A stretch of 64,000 bases of DNA, taken from assembly GCA_020723105.1 (NCBI GenBank), contig DYJL01000002.1, positions 183,121-247,120 of the forward strand. The letters are read 5' to 3'. Origin of the DNA: Nitrospira japonica (GTDB taxonomy: Bacteria; Nitrospirota; Thermodesulfovibrionia; UBA6902). The notes beneath the pieces were generated by a model. The model searched no databases. It worked only from the letters and a program-made list of their open reading frames with translations, and had not been told where the DNA came from. Every line of letters starts with the position of its first letter. Positions within the stretch are counted from its first letter, which is position 1. The position numbers and the translations under genes are program-made. Of this stretch, positions 43,395 to 53,400 are shown piece by piece.

Positions 43395-43450
43395 GGGAGT
43401 AGGGTACAGGACTGATTCACACTACCCCCTACACCCTATCCCCTAAACCC
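43395..43450. repeat. Heptamer repeats in both orientations at the end of the giant gene
   Basis: GGGAGTA and GGG on the left; CCCCCTA, CACCCTA, TCCCCTA and AACCC on the right, forming an inverted pair around a 20-base loop. The TAG stop of the 2,325-residue gene lies in the CCCCCTA unit, so its last residues (GLGDRV) are encoded by the repeat. Confidence 0.75.
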
Positions 43451-46400
43451 TTTCTCCCCCCGCAGCACTTCTTGTATTTTTTTCCGCTTCCGCAGGGGCA
43501 GAGTTCGTTTCTGCCGGTCTTTATTGTCTTTGTTGAAATTCCCCTGAGCTGGTTTAACCCGTCTAAGGCATATTTATTATCAGGATTGAATTGGAGCATC
43601 TTCCGGAAAATAACCTCGGCAGTCTTTGAATCCCCCACCCCGTGGAAATTCATTCCGAGTTCGAATGCTTCAACCGAATTCAGCGTTTTTGGAGAAAGGT
43701 TGCTGATAAAATCGGGAATATGTTCAGGCCTCATATACCTGAACATATTGAAAAGTCCGTGAAAACCGAACGGATGACCGTTTGTGAAATCCGAACGCTC
43801 GTAAGAAAATCTCTCCGCAAGAGATTCCGGCGCGAACTTGATGCCGTATTTGTTTTCGAGGAGGGAGCGGTAAGTCCTGCATATAAGTGTGTCTTCGCCG
43901 TATTCGACGGAGCTTGCGTTGATGGATTCATCCATGAGAGCCTGCATGAGGCGTTTGGAACGCAGCGAAAAACCGCCGTTTCCGACATTGTGCCCGTCGT
44001 GATACCAATGCCACTTGGCGCCGATATAATCATATTTCAGGAACTCATCCGTCCAGGCCTCAGGGTTTATTATAAACCCGTCATACTGAATCATAAGGAT
44101 GAAATCAGTATGTATGTATTTATGCAGTTCCTTGATTACAAAACGTGAATACTGCTCCTTTGTGGTGATAGTCGGTATTTTTATGACATCAATTCCATTC
44201 AAATTAAAATCTTTGTCTGTGAAGAATACAGCTCTGTCAAAACCGCATTGACGTATGGAATGTTCCAAGGCTCTTATTGAGAGCTCATGGTTACAGCAGT
44301 CAATACAGACCAGGGTGGTTGAGGGGATGGTAAGGCGATGTCCGGAATATAGAGAAGATTTTTCAGATTCTCTCTTAAATTGTTGTCCTCGTTCAAATAC
44401 GATATTCCTTGTAGAATCCATCACATTTCTTTGCCTGAAGGTCATAGTTGAACTATCTGTTCTCCATGAAAATTCACAGGTTATTTTATTGAAATGCCAG
44501 AATTTAAATTTTCTCGACATCCTCATCCATAGATCCCAGTCTTCATGAGCGCCGAGAGTTTCGTCAAAAAATCCGACTTCATCTATACAGGACTTCTCGT
44601 GCATAAAACAGAGGACAGGAATATAATTCTCATGTAATATCCGGTCATAATCAAAGTCAAAAGTATTAGCTGTTTCCTTGTTGACAGTTATATATCTGCC
44701 GTTCTGCATTTCCTGATATGCCCTCACGGCATCCGTGTATGCGACTTTGTAATCACTTGTCTCAAGGAAACTGACAAGAGTTTTGATATGGTCAGGATAA
44801 TAAATATCATCGTCGTCGAGATAGGCTATATATTTTCCCTTTGCGGCTTTAATGCCGGTGTTCCTCGACGCCGCAAGCCCCTTGTTGTCAGGATGTCGTA
44901 TATATCTGATCTTATTTTCATTGTTAAGGCTAGTTATCAATTCCTCCACGTCTTTGCCGGCATCGTTCACAACTATAATTTCTATGTTTTTGTATGTCTG
45001 ATTCAATATGCTTTTCAAAGTTTCAACAAGCAATTCCGGACGATTGAATGTTGGTACGATGACAGAGACAAGAGGATTTGTAGAGACAGTATCTGAGAGA
45101 TTGCATGGTTTTTCATCCCAGTCCATTATATGCGAGTTGATATCATTTGGGCTCATCATGTTGGCGCATAATCTGCACTCGGGAATGAGACATAATCGTC
45201 CCTGCAGTGAAGATATTCGCAATGCTCGATATTGGTCGTTATTCCAGATGGCCTCAAGAGGTTCTGAGAGAACATTTCCGAAATTATATATGCCTGCTTC
45301 CACTTTTTCTTTAAAATGAACTTCGGACCCTCCGCACGGATAAACCTCACCGTCAAAACCAATCATTATCTCATTGAGATGCCATGTGCAGGGCTGCGGA
45401 ATCGCTTTTTCTTTAAAAAGCGGTTCATGAGTTAAACTAATGTCATATTGATTTGCAAGGGACTTAGATTTTTCTACCATGCGGTCTGAGAGCTCCTGAT
45501 GATAAAACAGCGATTCGCTATTATCCAAACAGTTTCCCGGCGTTTCAATATTCAGATTGCGTATTTTCTCAGGGTAAAAACGGCAATACATCAGATTTAT
45601 GCTGTCAACGCCTAACTTCCTGCCCAACTCTACCAGTTCAGGCAATTCTTCGATGTTAAGCCTGTTTATTGCGCTTGATAATTGAATACGCATGTTTTTG
45701 CGCAAGTCGTTCCTCTTTTGAGCGAGTCTTACGACATTGGAACAGACTTGGTCAAAACAATCCACCTGCATGATTCTCTTGTATGTCTTTGCAGTAGCAG
45801 AATTGATTGATATGTTGATTGAAGCAACATCATTTTCGAGCAGTTGTTTTGATATTTTTTTGGAAAGTGCTATGCCGTTAGTTGTAAATGCGATACTGAT
45901 ATCAGGATATTCTTTTCTTATAAACTGGAGAATCGGAATTAAGTCTCTGTTTAAAAGAGGATCGCCTGCGCCAGCCAACACAATGCTCTGAAAATTATGA
46001 AGTCTAAGATTCTTTGCCATTATCCTAAACTTTTCCAGGGTTATCATTCTTCCGCTCTTGCTTCGGAAGTAATCACCTCCACACATTATGCATTTGGCAT
46101 TACACTTATCATTCATTAAAAAATGCACTTGGTATGGCATGTTGTCTGCGATGCCTGCAGATGGAGAGATGGTTGAAAGAGCATTGCTTATTATGTGCCC
46201 GATATCCGACCCTGCATTTGCTGACAGGCTGACTGCTGATTTGTCAGTCGGATATGTATCTGTGATTCCCAGAAGCCTTTTGGCTGTGACAACATCCTTT
46301 TGTTCGTATAAATTAGGATGGTTGAGGACAATTTGTGCGAAAAGTTCATCATGTGCCTCAAGGGCATCCATATACATGCTGTTTTCTTTAACACGGTACA

Positions 46401-49400
46401 TTAACAAAGGTTCTGGAATTCTCTTTCCATAAAACCCTTTTTCACCACAGGAAATCCAGAAATTCCAGTCTTCATATCCCTTTTTCATATTTGTGTTGTA
46501 TCCGCCTGCAGCATCCCATACCTCACGACGGTACATGGAAGAATAGTTGAGATGGTTCTCAAACCGAAGCCTGTCAAAATCATATTCACATTCATTAACA
46601 ATTTTATTGACGCTGCCGAAGTGGATTGCATCGGTGTACGCGATAGCAATTTCTTTATCAGACTCCAGTAATGCAACCATCTTCTCCATTCTCTCGGGCT
46701 TCATAAAATCGTCAGAGTCGAGAGGCAGGATATATTTGCCCCTTGAATTTCTTATACCGTAATTCCTCGCGTCAGCAAGCCCGCCGTTTTCTTTTTCGAG
46801 GAGGATGATTTTCTTGTCGGGATATTTTGCAATCAGCTCTTTAGCGACATGGGAAGTATTGTCGGGGCTGCCATCATTGACGATAATGCATTCCCAGTTC
46901 ATATAGGTCTGATTGACAACGCTTTCGACAGCCTCAGTCAAATATTGCGCCTGATTGAAGCAGGGGATAATAACGGAGACAAGCGGGGCGTCAATATTCA
47001 AAGACATAATCTCATCCTGCAAATAAGAAGCAATTAAAGCATGCAGTTTTGCTGTTTTATGCTCTAAAGCGCCACTCAAACTTTGTCTTCCTCCAGCAAT
47101 TATATTTTCCGAAATTACAATAGAGGGGTTATGAATTGCATCGATATGTTCATTTTTGTAAAATTGCATTTCATCTTCATAGCCTGAAAGTGAAATTACT
47201 GCTGCAGCCTTTTTTAAGACAGAAGGGAGTCTCCTAATGAATTCCGGATTGGATAGTAACTGCCTGTTGCTGTCAGAGATAAATGCAGGCAGCATCAAAA
47301 CATTGCTGGTTGAAGGCACAGGCATATCTTCAAAAGCCCAGATAGTCATATCGTCTGGATAGCTGAGCAGGATACATGTGTTGTACTTCCCAGAGAGTAT
47401 TAGCTGTTGCAACTGATAAAAACATATAGGCGTCATATGCGGCCATGCGCGCGTTTGATTTAGAACGATGATATTCATGCCTCTATGAGGATAAGAAGAC
47501 CGTCCTGGAGCATCGAATGTTGCTACATCTACGTTATGTCCTTCCTTCACCAGATGAGTGCCAACATCCTCTGCAACGGCGCCCAAAACATCCGGATCAG
47601 GCCAGAAATCGTTGCATATGATTAAGACATTTGAAGTGATGGAGGCAGTATCTTTATTATCAAGAATAAGTTCTGCGATGCGCCGTCTGCGCTCTGCAAA
47701 TAATGCCGGATGATTTAGGATAATTCTTGCTATCAGCTTTTGACGCTTTTTCGTAGCGTCTTTAAGCATAGAATGTTCCTTTTTCCGGTAAAAAAACAAA
47801 GGCTCAGGTATGCGGTAGCCTTTCCATCCCTTCTCAACGCAGCCTATCCAGAAATCCCAGTCCTCATAGCCGTCCCTCATATCCGCATTGTATCCGCCGA
47901 CCTCTTCCCATGTCTTTTTTCGGACTAAGGAACAGACACATACTATATTGTCGCCGTATACCAATGTATCTGCATTAAAATCAGGATACAGGAAAATGTT
48001 GTGCTCAAGTCCAAAATGCTGAATGTTAGAGAAAACAAACCCAATCTCTGGATTTTCTTCCAGGAAGTTTATGGTTTTATCAAGAAATAAGGGAGATATC
48101 ATGTCGTCGGCATCCAGGGGAAGCCAGTATTTGCCTTTCGAGTCCCTGATGCCGGTATTCCTCGCATCCGACAGACCACCATTAGGTTTTTCAAGTAAGA
48201 TGATTTTCTTGTCAGGATGCTTTGCGATCAACTGTCTTGCAACTTCAGAAGTATTGTCCGGACTTCCATCGTTGACAATAATACATTCCCAATTCTGATA
48301 CGTTTGATTAACAACGCTTTCGACAGCCTCGGGCAGGTATTGCGCCTGATTGTAGCAGGGGATAATTACTGAGACGAGAGGTTGTTTCATTAAAACTTTT
48401 TCAGCAAGCTGAACAAGTTTCAGAACAACTTCCTGATGACATGAATTAGGCAAGAAATCATTGTATGCTAAAACATCGATCCGATACCCGTCGTTGAAAA
48501 TTTTCAAGAGATTTTCAGGGCTGTATGCAGCATTATCACTTGCGCGATTAGCGGCTGCTGTATTCTGGACCTTATTAATTGGAGCGCAGAAAGTTATTGT
48601 CTGTTCAAAGCAAAGAAGAAAGGGCAGTTTATCCTTAAATTCAGATGCCCTGTCGGCCATGAATCCTTCGAGGGTATTGGGGTTATAAAATGAAAGCTGC
48701 GATATAAACGGCAAAATGTCGGCTGTCCTGTAAACTGAGCTCGACACCTCAAGCGGGTAGCCGAAGTCATAATCCGAGATAGTCCAGTTATATCTAAGAT
48801 GCCCGGCCTCACCAAAAGGGTGGAATTCGGGAGGTCGTTGTTCATTATCGAGTGAATAACAATAAGTTGTGTTTCTGCCGAGTCTTAGAGAAAAGCCGAG
48901 AGAATCGGGATAATTTTGAAGGGATGAAATAACATCAGACACGTGGAAATCACGAACAAATATATTATCATCAACAAGGAAGAGTATATATTCTGAATCC
49001 TGCAGTAATGACAGTAAATCGGATTTAAAGCTTTTTTCTCTGACAAAGCTGACTGATGGATACTCGCGCTTTAGTTCCGCATATGCCTCTTCAAGTTGCT
49101 CGCTTGAAACAGTATACAAGACTTTAAGTGCAATTTTATTCGCATCTTTACAATGCAAGTAGAAAGAACGGATTGTTGCATCGAGTTGGAGAGGCCTGTC
49201 TTTGCTGAAAATCACTCCTGTGACAGAAGCTCGCGGCAGAACTGTACTTTCAAGTATGCTTTTAGTTTGCCCGACCTTTTCATGATGTTTTCTAAGATAA
49301 AGGTCTTCATATTTATCTACAACTGCTTCCCATGTAAGTTTATCTTTCCACTCCTGCCAGCCTTCAAAGGCAAGCTGATTTCTGAGATCTTCATTATCCA

Positions 49401-50406
49401 ACAGCTCGTTGGCATTTGCTGCCATTTCTCCGGGCTTGCAAACAATGCCGCCTTTCCACTCCCTGACATTGCCGCAGTCAGTTGAAACGAAGGGGGTTTT
49501 TGATGCCTTAGCTTCGATAATTACGAGGGGTGATGCCTCAATGTATGAGCCGAAGAGGAATATGTCGGCCTCATGATATGCGGCAATCGTATCTGTACGG
49601 GGAATGTTGACGCAGAAAACAATATTCAGTCCGTCTGCCTGTTTTTTCAGGCTCTGAAGTTCATCGCCTTCCTTTCCGATCAATACCATCGTGAAATCAG
49701 GCCGGTTCATTTGACGGACAGATTCGATCACTCTATCCTGTCCCTTGCCGCCGTAAAAGTTTGCGACACAAAGCCCCATAAATTTAGTTTTTATCCCATA
49801 CTTTTCACGAAAGTCTAATTCGGGCTTTTTTATAAATTCATCTTCGTCCACTCCGTTAGGAATAACGATACTGTTTGTAACCCCGTGTTCTAACGCATAT
49901 GTATAATCTTTGTATAAAGCCGAATGGTAAATCGCGGCGTCATATATCGGAAGAATCTTTGGAATGATGTTGCTGAAGTAGTTCTCGAAATTTTGCCAGC
50001 GGAGCGTCTTACTGTCTATCAGAGCCGAATACCCGCATGGAGCGATAATATTGGCGCGTCTGGTTTTTGTCTTATAGATGACATCAAAGGCAAGGTCGGT
50101 CGCCCATTGCTGGGCAGCATAGTTCATCATCACATTCGAGGGATGAAGCGACAAAAAATCCTGATAGCGCCGGATGTCGCTTCCGTTAAAGCCGTTGGCT
50201 GTATTGCCGCGAACATCGAATTGACGGATTGTCACTCCGTTCAACTCTTTGAAGTCGCGCTCCTGAAGCTTTGTAGTCGCAACGGTAACATGATGACCCC
50301 GCCTCGCCAGCCTTTCTGATATTTGCTGAACTACTATCTCAGCCCCGCCGATGTGGGGGAAATAGAACTCGACTGAATGAAGGATATATAGAGATTTACT
50401 TTTCAT
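43429..50406 (-). CDS. Giant modular glycosyltransferase with embedded radical SAM/SPASM domain
   Basis: 2,325 residues with at least eight modules. GT4 (1-375; HIGGAEIVVQQISERLARRG). Uncharacterised module with FSKDRPLQLDATIRSFYL and LVDDNIF (390-670). GT2 (675-920). A GT-B N-terminal-like half (924-1105; DFWPDPDVLGAVAEDVG). GT2 (1138-1370). Radical SAM with CNAKCIMC (near 1432), ending in a SPASM-like Cys-rich part (to about 1769). GT2 (1776-2010; LDDDDIYYP). A DUF5672-like domain (2019-2224; GNGGFSLRSKRLM). A TPR pair and a SEC-C zinc motif (CPCGSGKKYKKCC, about 2300). No signal peptide. The start overlaps the 1,775-residue gene by 4 bp. Role inferred: cytoplasmic multi-step glycan assembly. 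Confidence 0.85.
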   Translation of the reverse strand: MKSKSLYILHSVEFYFPHIGGAEIVVQQISERLARRGHHVTVATTKLQERDFKELNGVTIRQFDVRGNTANGFNGSDIRRYQDFLSLHPSNVMMNYAAQQWATDLAFDVIYKTKTRRANIIAPCGYSALIDSKTLRWQNFENYFSNIIPKILPIYDAAIYHSALYKDYTYALEHGVTNSIVIPNGVDEDEFIKKPELDFREKYGIKTKFMGLCVANFYGGKGQDRVIESVRQMNRPDFTMVLIGKEGDELQSLKKQADGLNIVFCVNIPRTDTIAAYHEADIFLFGSYIEASPLVIIEAKASKTPFVSTDCGNVREWKGGIVCKPGEMAANANELLDNEDLRNQLAFEGWQEWKDKLTWEAVVDKYEDLYLRKHHEKVGQTKSILESTVLPRASVTGVIFSKDRPLQLDATIRSFYLHCKDANKIALKVLYTVSSEQLEEAYAELKREYPSVSFVREKSFKSDLLSLLQDSEYILFLVDDNIFVRDFHVSDVISSLQNYPDSLGFSLRLGRNTTYCYSLDNEQRPPEFHPFGEAGHLRYNWTISDYDFGYPLEVSSSVYRTADILPFISQLSFYNPNTLEGFMADRASEFKDKLPFLLCFEQTITFCAPINKVQNTAAANRASDNAAYSPENLLKIFNDGYRIDVLAYNDFLPNSCHQEVVLKLVQLAEKVLMKQPLVSVIIPCYNQAQYLPEAVESVVNQTYQNWECIIVNDGSPDNTSEVARQLIAKHPDKKIILLEKPNGGLSDARNTGIRDSKGKYWLPLDADDMISPLFLDKTINFLEENPEIGFVFSNIQHFGLEHNIFLYPDFNADTLVYGDNIVCVCSLVRKKTWEEVGGYNADMRDGYEDWDFWIGCVEKGWKGYRIPEPLFFYRKKEHSMLKDATKKRQKLIARIILNHPALFAERRRRIAELILDNKDTASITSNVLIICNDFWPDPDVLGAVAEDVGTHLVKEGHNVDVATFDAPGRSSYPHRGMNIIVLNQTRAWPHMTPICFYQLQQLILSGKYNTCILLSYPDDMTIWAFEDMPVPSTSNVLMLPAFISDSNRQLLSNPEFIRRLPSVLKKAAAVISLSGYEDEMQFYKNEHIDAIHNPSIVISENIIAGGRQSLSGALEHKTAKLHALIASYLQDEIMSLNIDAPLVSVIIPCFNQAQYLTEAVESVVNQTYMNWECIIVNDGSPDNTSHVAKELIAKYPDKKIILLEKENGGLADARNYGIRNSRGKYILPLDSDDFMKPERMEKMVALLESDKEIAIAYTDAIHFGSVNKIVNECEYDFDRLRFENHLNYSSMYRREVWDAAGGYNTNMKKGYEDWNFWISCGEKGFYGKRIPEPLLMYRVKENSMYMDALEAHDELFAQIVLNHPNLYEQKDVVTAKRLLGITDTYPTDKSAVSLSANAGSDIGHIISNALSTISPSAGIADNMPYQVHFLMNDKCNAKCIMCGGDYFRSKSGRMITLEKFRIMAKNLRLHNFQSIVLAGAGDPLLNRDLIPILQFIRKEYPDISIAFTTNGIALSKKISKQLLENDVASINISINSATAKTYKRIMQVDCFDQVCSNVVRLAQKRNDLRKNMRIQLSSAINRLNIEELPELVELGRKLGVDSINLMYCRFYPEKIRNLNIETPGNCLDNSESLFYHQELSDRMVEKSKSLANQYDISLTHEPLFKEKAIPQPCTWHLNEIMIGFDGEVYPCGGSEVHFKEKVEAGIYNFGNVLSEPLEAIWNNDQYRALRISSLQGRLCLIPECRLCANMMSPNDINSHIMDWDEKPCNLSDTVSTNPLVSVIVPTFNRPELLVETLKSILNQTYKNIEIIVVNDAGKDVEELITSLNNENKIRYIRHPDNKGLAASRNTGIKAAKGKYIAYLDDDDIYYPDHIKTLVSFLETSDYKVAYTDAVRAYQEMQNGRYITVNKETANTFDFDYDRILHENYIPVLCFMHEKSCIDEVGFFDETLGAHEDWDLWMRMSRKFKFWHFNKITCEFSWRTDSSTMTFRQRNVMDSTRNIVFERGQQFKRESEKSSLYSGHRLTIPSTTLVCIDCCNHELSIRALEHSIRQCGFDRAVFFTDKDFNLNGIDVIKIPTITTKEQYSRFVIKELHKYIHTDFILMIQYDGFIINPEAWTDEFLKYDYIGAKWHWYHDGHNVGNGGFSLRSKRLMQALMDESINASSVEYGEDTLICRTYRSLLENKYGIKFAPESLAERFSYERSDFTNGHPFGFHGLFNMFRYMRPEHIPDFISNLSPKTLNSVEAFELGMNFHGVGDSKTAEVIFRKMLQFNPDNKYALDGLNQLRGISTKTIKTGRNELCPCGSGKKYKKCCGGRKGLGDRV

Positions 50407-53400
50407 TTAATTCCTTTTGAAGGTTCAAAAGGTTTTTTTGCTTTTACATTTAAGCTGATATATTCATTGAAAGTTTCATGGGCGAGTGAAGCATCTTGAA
50501 GTCCTAACCAATGAGGTGAATGCGGATACTCTTCAATTTCAGTAAAGCCTACCTGTTCTAACAAATGTTTTAACCATATAAAATTGAAACCGGTTTTATG
50601 AAAATCCCATTGGTTGCCCTGGCCACCATATATGAGTCCAATCCATGGTGCGCTAGGAGGAGTTTGAAAATGCTGCCAATTCTTATGGTAAATTTTAATT
50701 ATACGGTCAATGTCAGGAACTGATATTCTTAATTCACCATTTGGTTTAAGCACCTCCATCCAACGACGAAGAATTGGCAAAATTTCGTTATGATTAAAAT
50801 GTTCTAAAACATGACATGCATAGATTAACGAAGCGCTATCTATAGAAAATTTATTTAATTCTGTAATATCGTCAACAACATCAACAGCAGACAAATTTTG
50901 ATCGATATCGACATTAATAAAATCTGGAATTTTGATATTTCCACAACCGAGGTGTAGCTTTACCCCAGAATCAGGCATAGCATCGTCATGTATCGAATTC
51001 TCTTTGAATGATTCTGATTCAATTAGACCTGATCGCTGATTAAAAAACGCAGCATAAGTAGATTGCACCTTTTTTGCCAAGTCCTGCTGCAGCTCGGATT
51101 TTGCGCTGCCGATACTTTCCGGATGCAGGCGGATTCTGTGGAGCGCTTCCGGGATATTCGCCATCTCAAATCCTGCCATCAACGCCCTTGCAAAGAAATC
51201 ATAATCCTGCGCTGCGGGGAAATCTTTATCATAGGAACCGATCTTATCGAAAACCTCCCGGCGAATAACCGCTGCGCTGTGTATCATGGAATTCATATCG
51301 CCGAATGTTTCACGTATCCGATCAGGTTTCCACTCAATGGGGGGCTGTCCTTTTATGTTTTCTTCATCGTCAAAATATTCGGCAAAGCATCCGGCAATGG
51401 AAATCTCCGGATGAGTTCCAAGATATTCAATTAGCTTTTCGAGTTTGTTCGGCAGAGATATATCATCGCTGTCGTGGTTCATAAGGTATTTTGACCTGGG
51501 ACTGCATTTTTTTATTGCCTTATTGCGCGCATTGACAACCCCTGAATGTTTTAGTTTCAGAAGCTTGATCCTTTTATCTTTGGAGGCATATTGCCTGAGT
51601 ATGTCCAAAGAATTGTCTGTTGAGCCGTCATCTGAGATAATTAACTCAAAATTTTTAAATGTCTGATTCAATATAGAGTCGAGCGTATCCTTAAGATATT
51701 TTCCGGAATTGTATACAGCCATGTATATCGAGACGACAGGGTAATCGCCTTCTTCAAAAAGAGAGAGGCCTCTCATGGGCTCAAACCCCGGGGCTATGTT
51801 TTTGGATACAGCAAGATAATTTGAGTACCTGTAGTTTTCAAGAGACTCATGCCATTTAGAAATATAGGCAAGCCCGTCAGGGAGTATCCTGAAAATGACA
51901 TACCCGTATTCAGTCAGAAGGGCGCATATCTCCTTCAATGTTATCCCGGCATCAGTATATGTGCCGCCGTATTCGAATTGAATCGCTTCGATTTTATTGT
52001 TCTTCAGGAGCGTCTCCGCTCCCTTTAAAACGTCAAGCTCGGCCCCTTCGGTGTCAATCTTCAGGAAGTTTATTTTATCTACGGCATGAGCTTTACAAAA
52101 AGAAGACAAACTTTTTGTGTTTATCCGAACAGAAACAGGCTGAATGTTCAGGTTCTCTTCCACACTGTTTCTACGGTAAAATGTGGACATCCGGGCAGAC
52201 TGGCTTGACTGGTTATAATGGTAAAAAGTCTTCTTGCCGCTCCGCTTGGACAAGGCAATATTGTAGATATTAGCTTTGGTATCGGACAGATTTTCCGTCA
52301 GCATGTTAAAAGTCGGCTCGACAGGCTCGAATGCATATAAAGTTACATTTGGCTGAACGGATAATATCTTTCTGCTCCATTCGCCCTGATTAGCCCCGAC
52401 GTCAAAAACAACATCGCCCGGCCTGATTAAATAAGGCAGTAAGGCGGCTTCTCCATTATTCTCTGAATTGCTGTCGTCAAATCCGATCTGCTCGAGGTCC
52501 GGAGTTTCATAGTATATCCTAATATTTGAAAGTCTTTCGGCATCTTCTTTGATAACTTTTATAAGATCATACCCGATCTCTTTATGACAGGCTTCAGGCA
52601 AGAAATCCCTGTATTTATGAATGTCAATGACAAAACCCTCATCGAACAGCCGCCCAAGATTATAGGGAGAGTATTCTTTTGAATTTCCTTTTCTGTTCTC
52701 TTTAAAAACATCCTGCACGATATTGGCAGGATTGCAGAAGGCGATTGACTTGTCATAACACAGGAGATATCGTTTGTCTGAAATAAATCTGTCCCTGTTC
52801 CTTGCAAGTTCGGATTCGAGTGTATTTGGGTTCTGATAATCCAGGTCATTGAGAAGTCCGAACAAGTCCTTTATTCTGTATACAGAGCTTGAGACTTCCA
52901 GAGGATAGCCAAAATATCCACTTGCATTTGTCCAGTTAACTTTCAGCATTTTATCATTCAAAGATTTCAGTTCCGGCTGTACTTGAGCAGAATTAGAAGG
53001 ATAATGGAATTTAATGTTTTCTCCGAGACGTAGGGAGAAACCAATCGCTTCTTTTTCAAATAAAAGTGAGTTCATTATCTCAGACACAGAAAATTCTTTT
53101 ATGAATATATTGTCATCAACCATGAAGAGTACATATTCAAAACCATCAAGATTTGACAAAAGATCCTTTTTAAAGTCGCTTTCTAATATAAACTTTACAG
53201 AATCATAAGTTGCCTGTAACCTTTCATAGTGAGATTTGTGAAACAAGTTGGAGGTCTTATAAATTACTTTCAGGTCAATAAATTCTTTGTCTTTGCAGTT
53301 AAGGTAGAATGATCTTAGAAGGGCGTCAAGCTGCATGGCCCTGTCTTTACTGAAGATCATCCCTGCGATTTTTCCTATCTTTTCTTCGGAAACTAATGTT

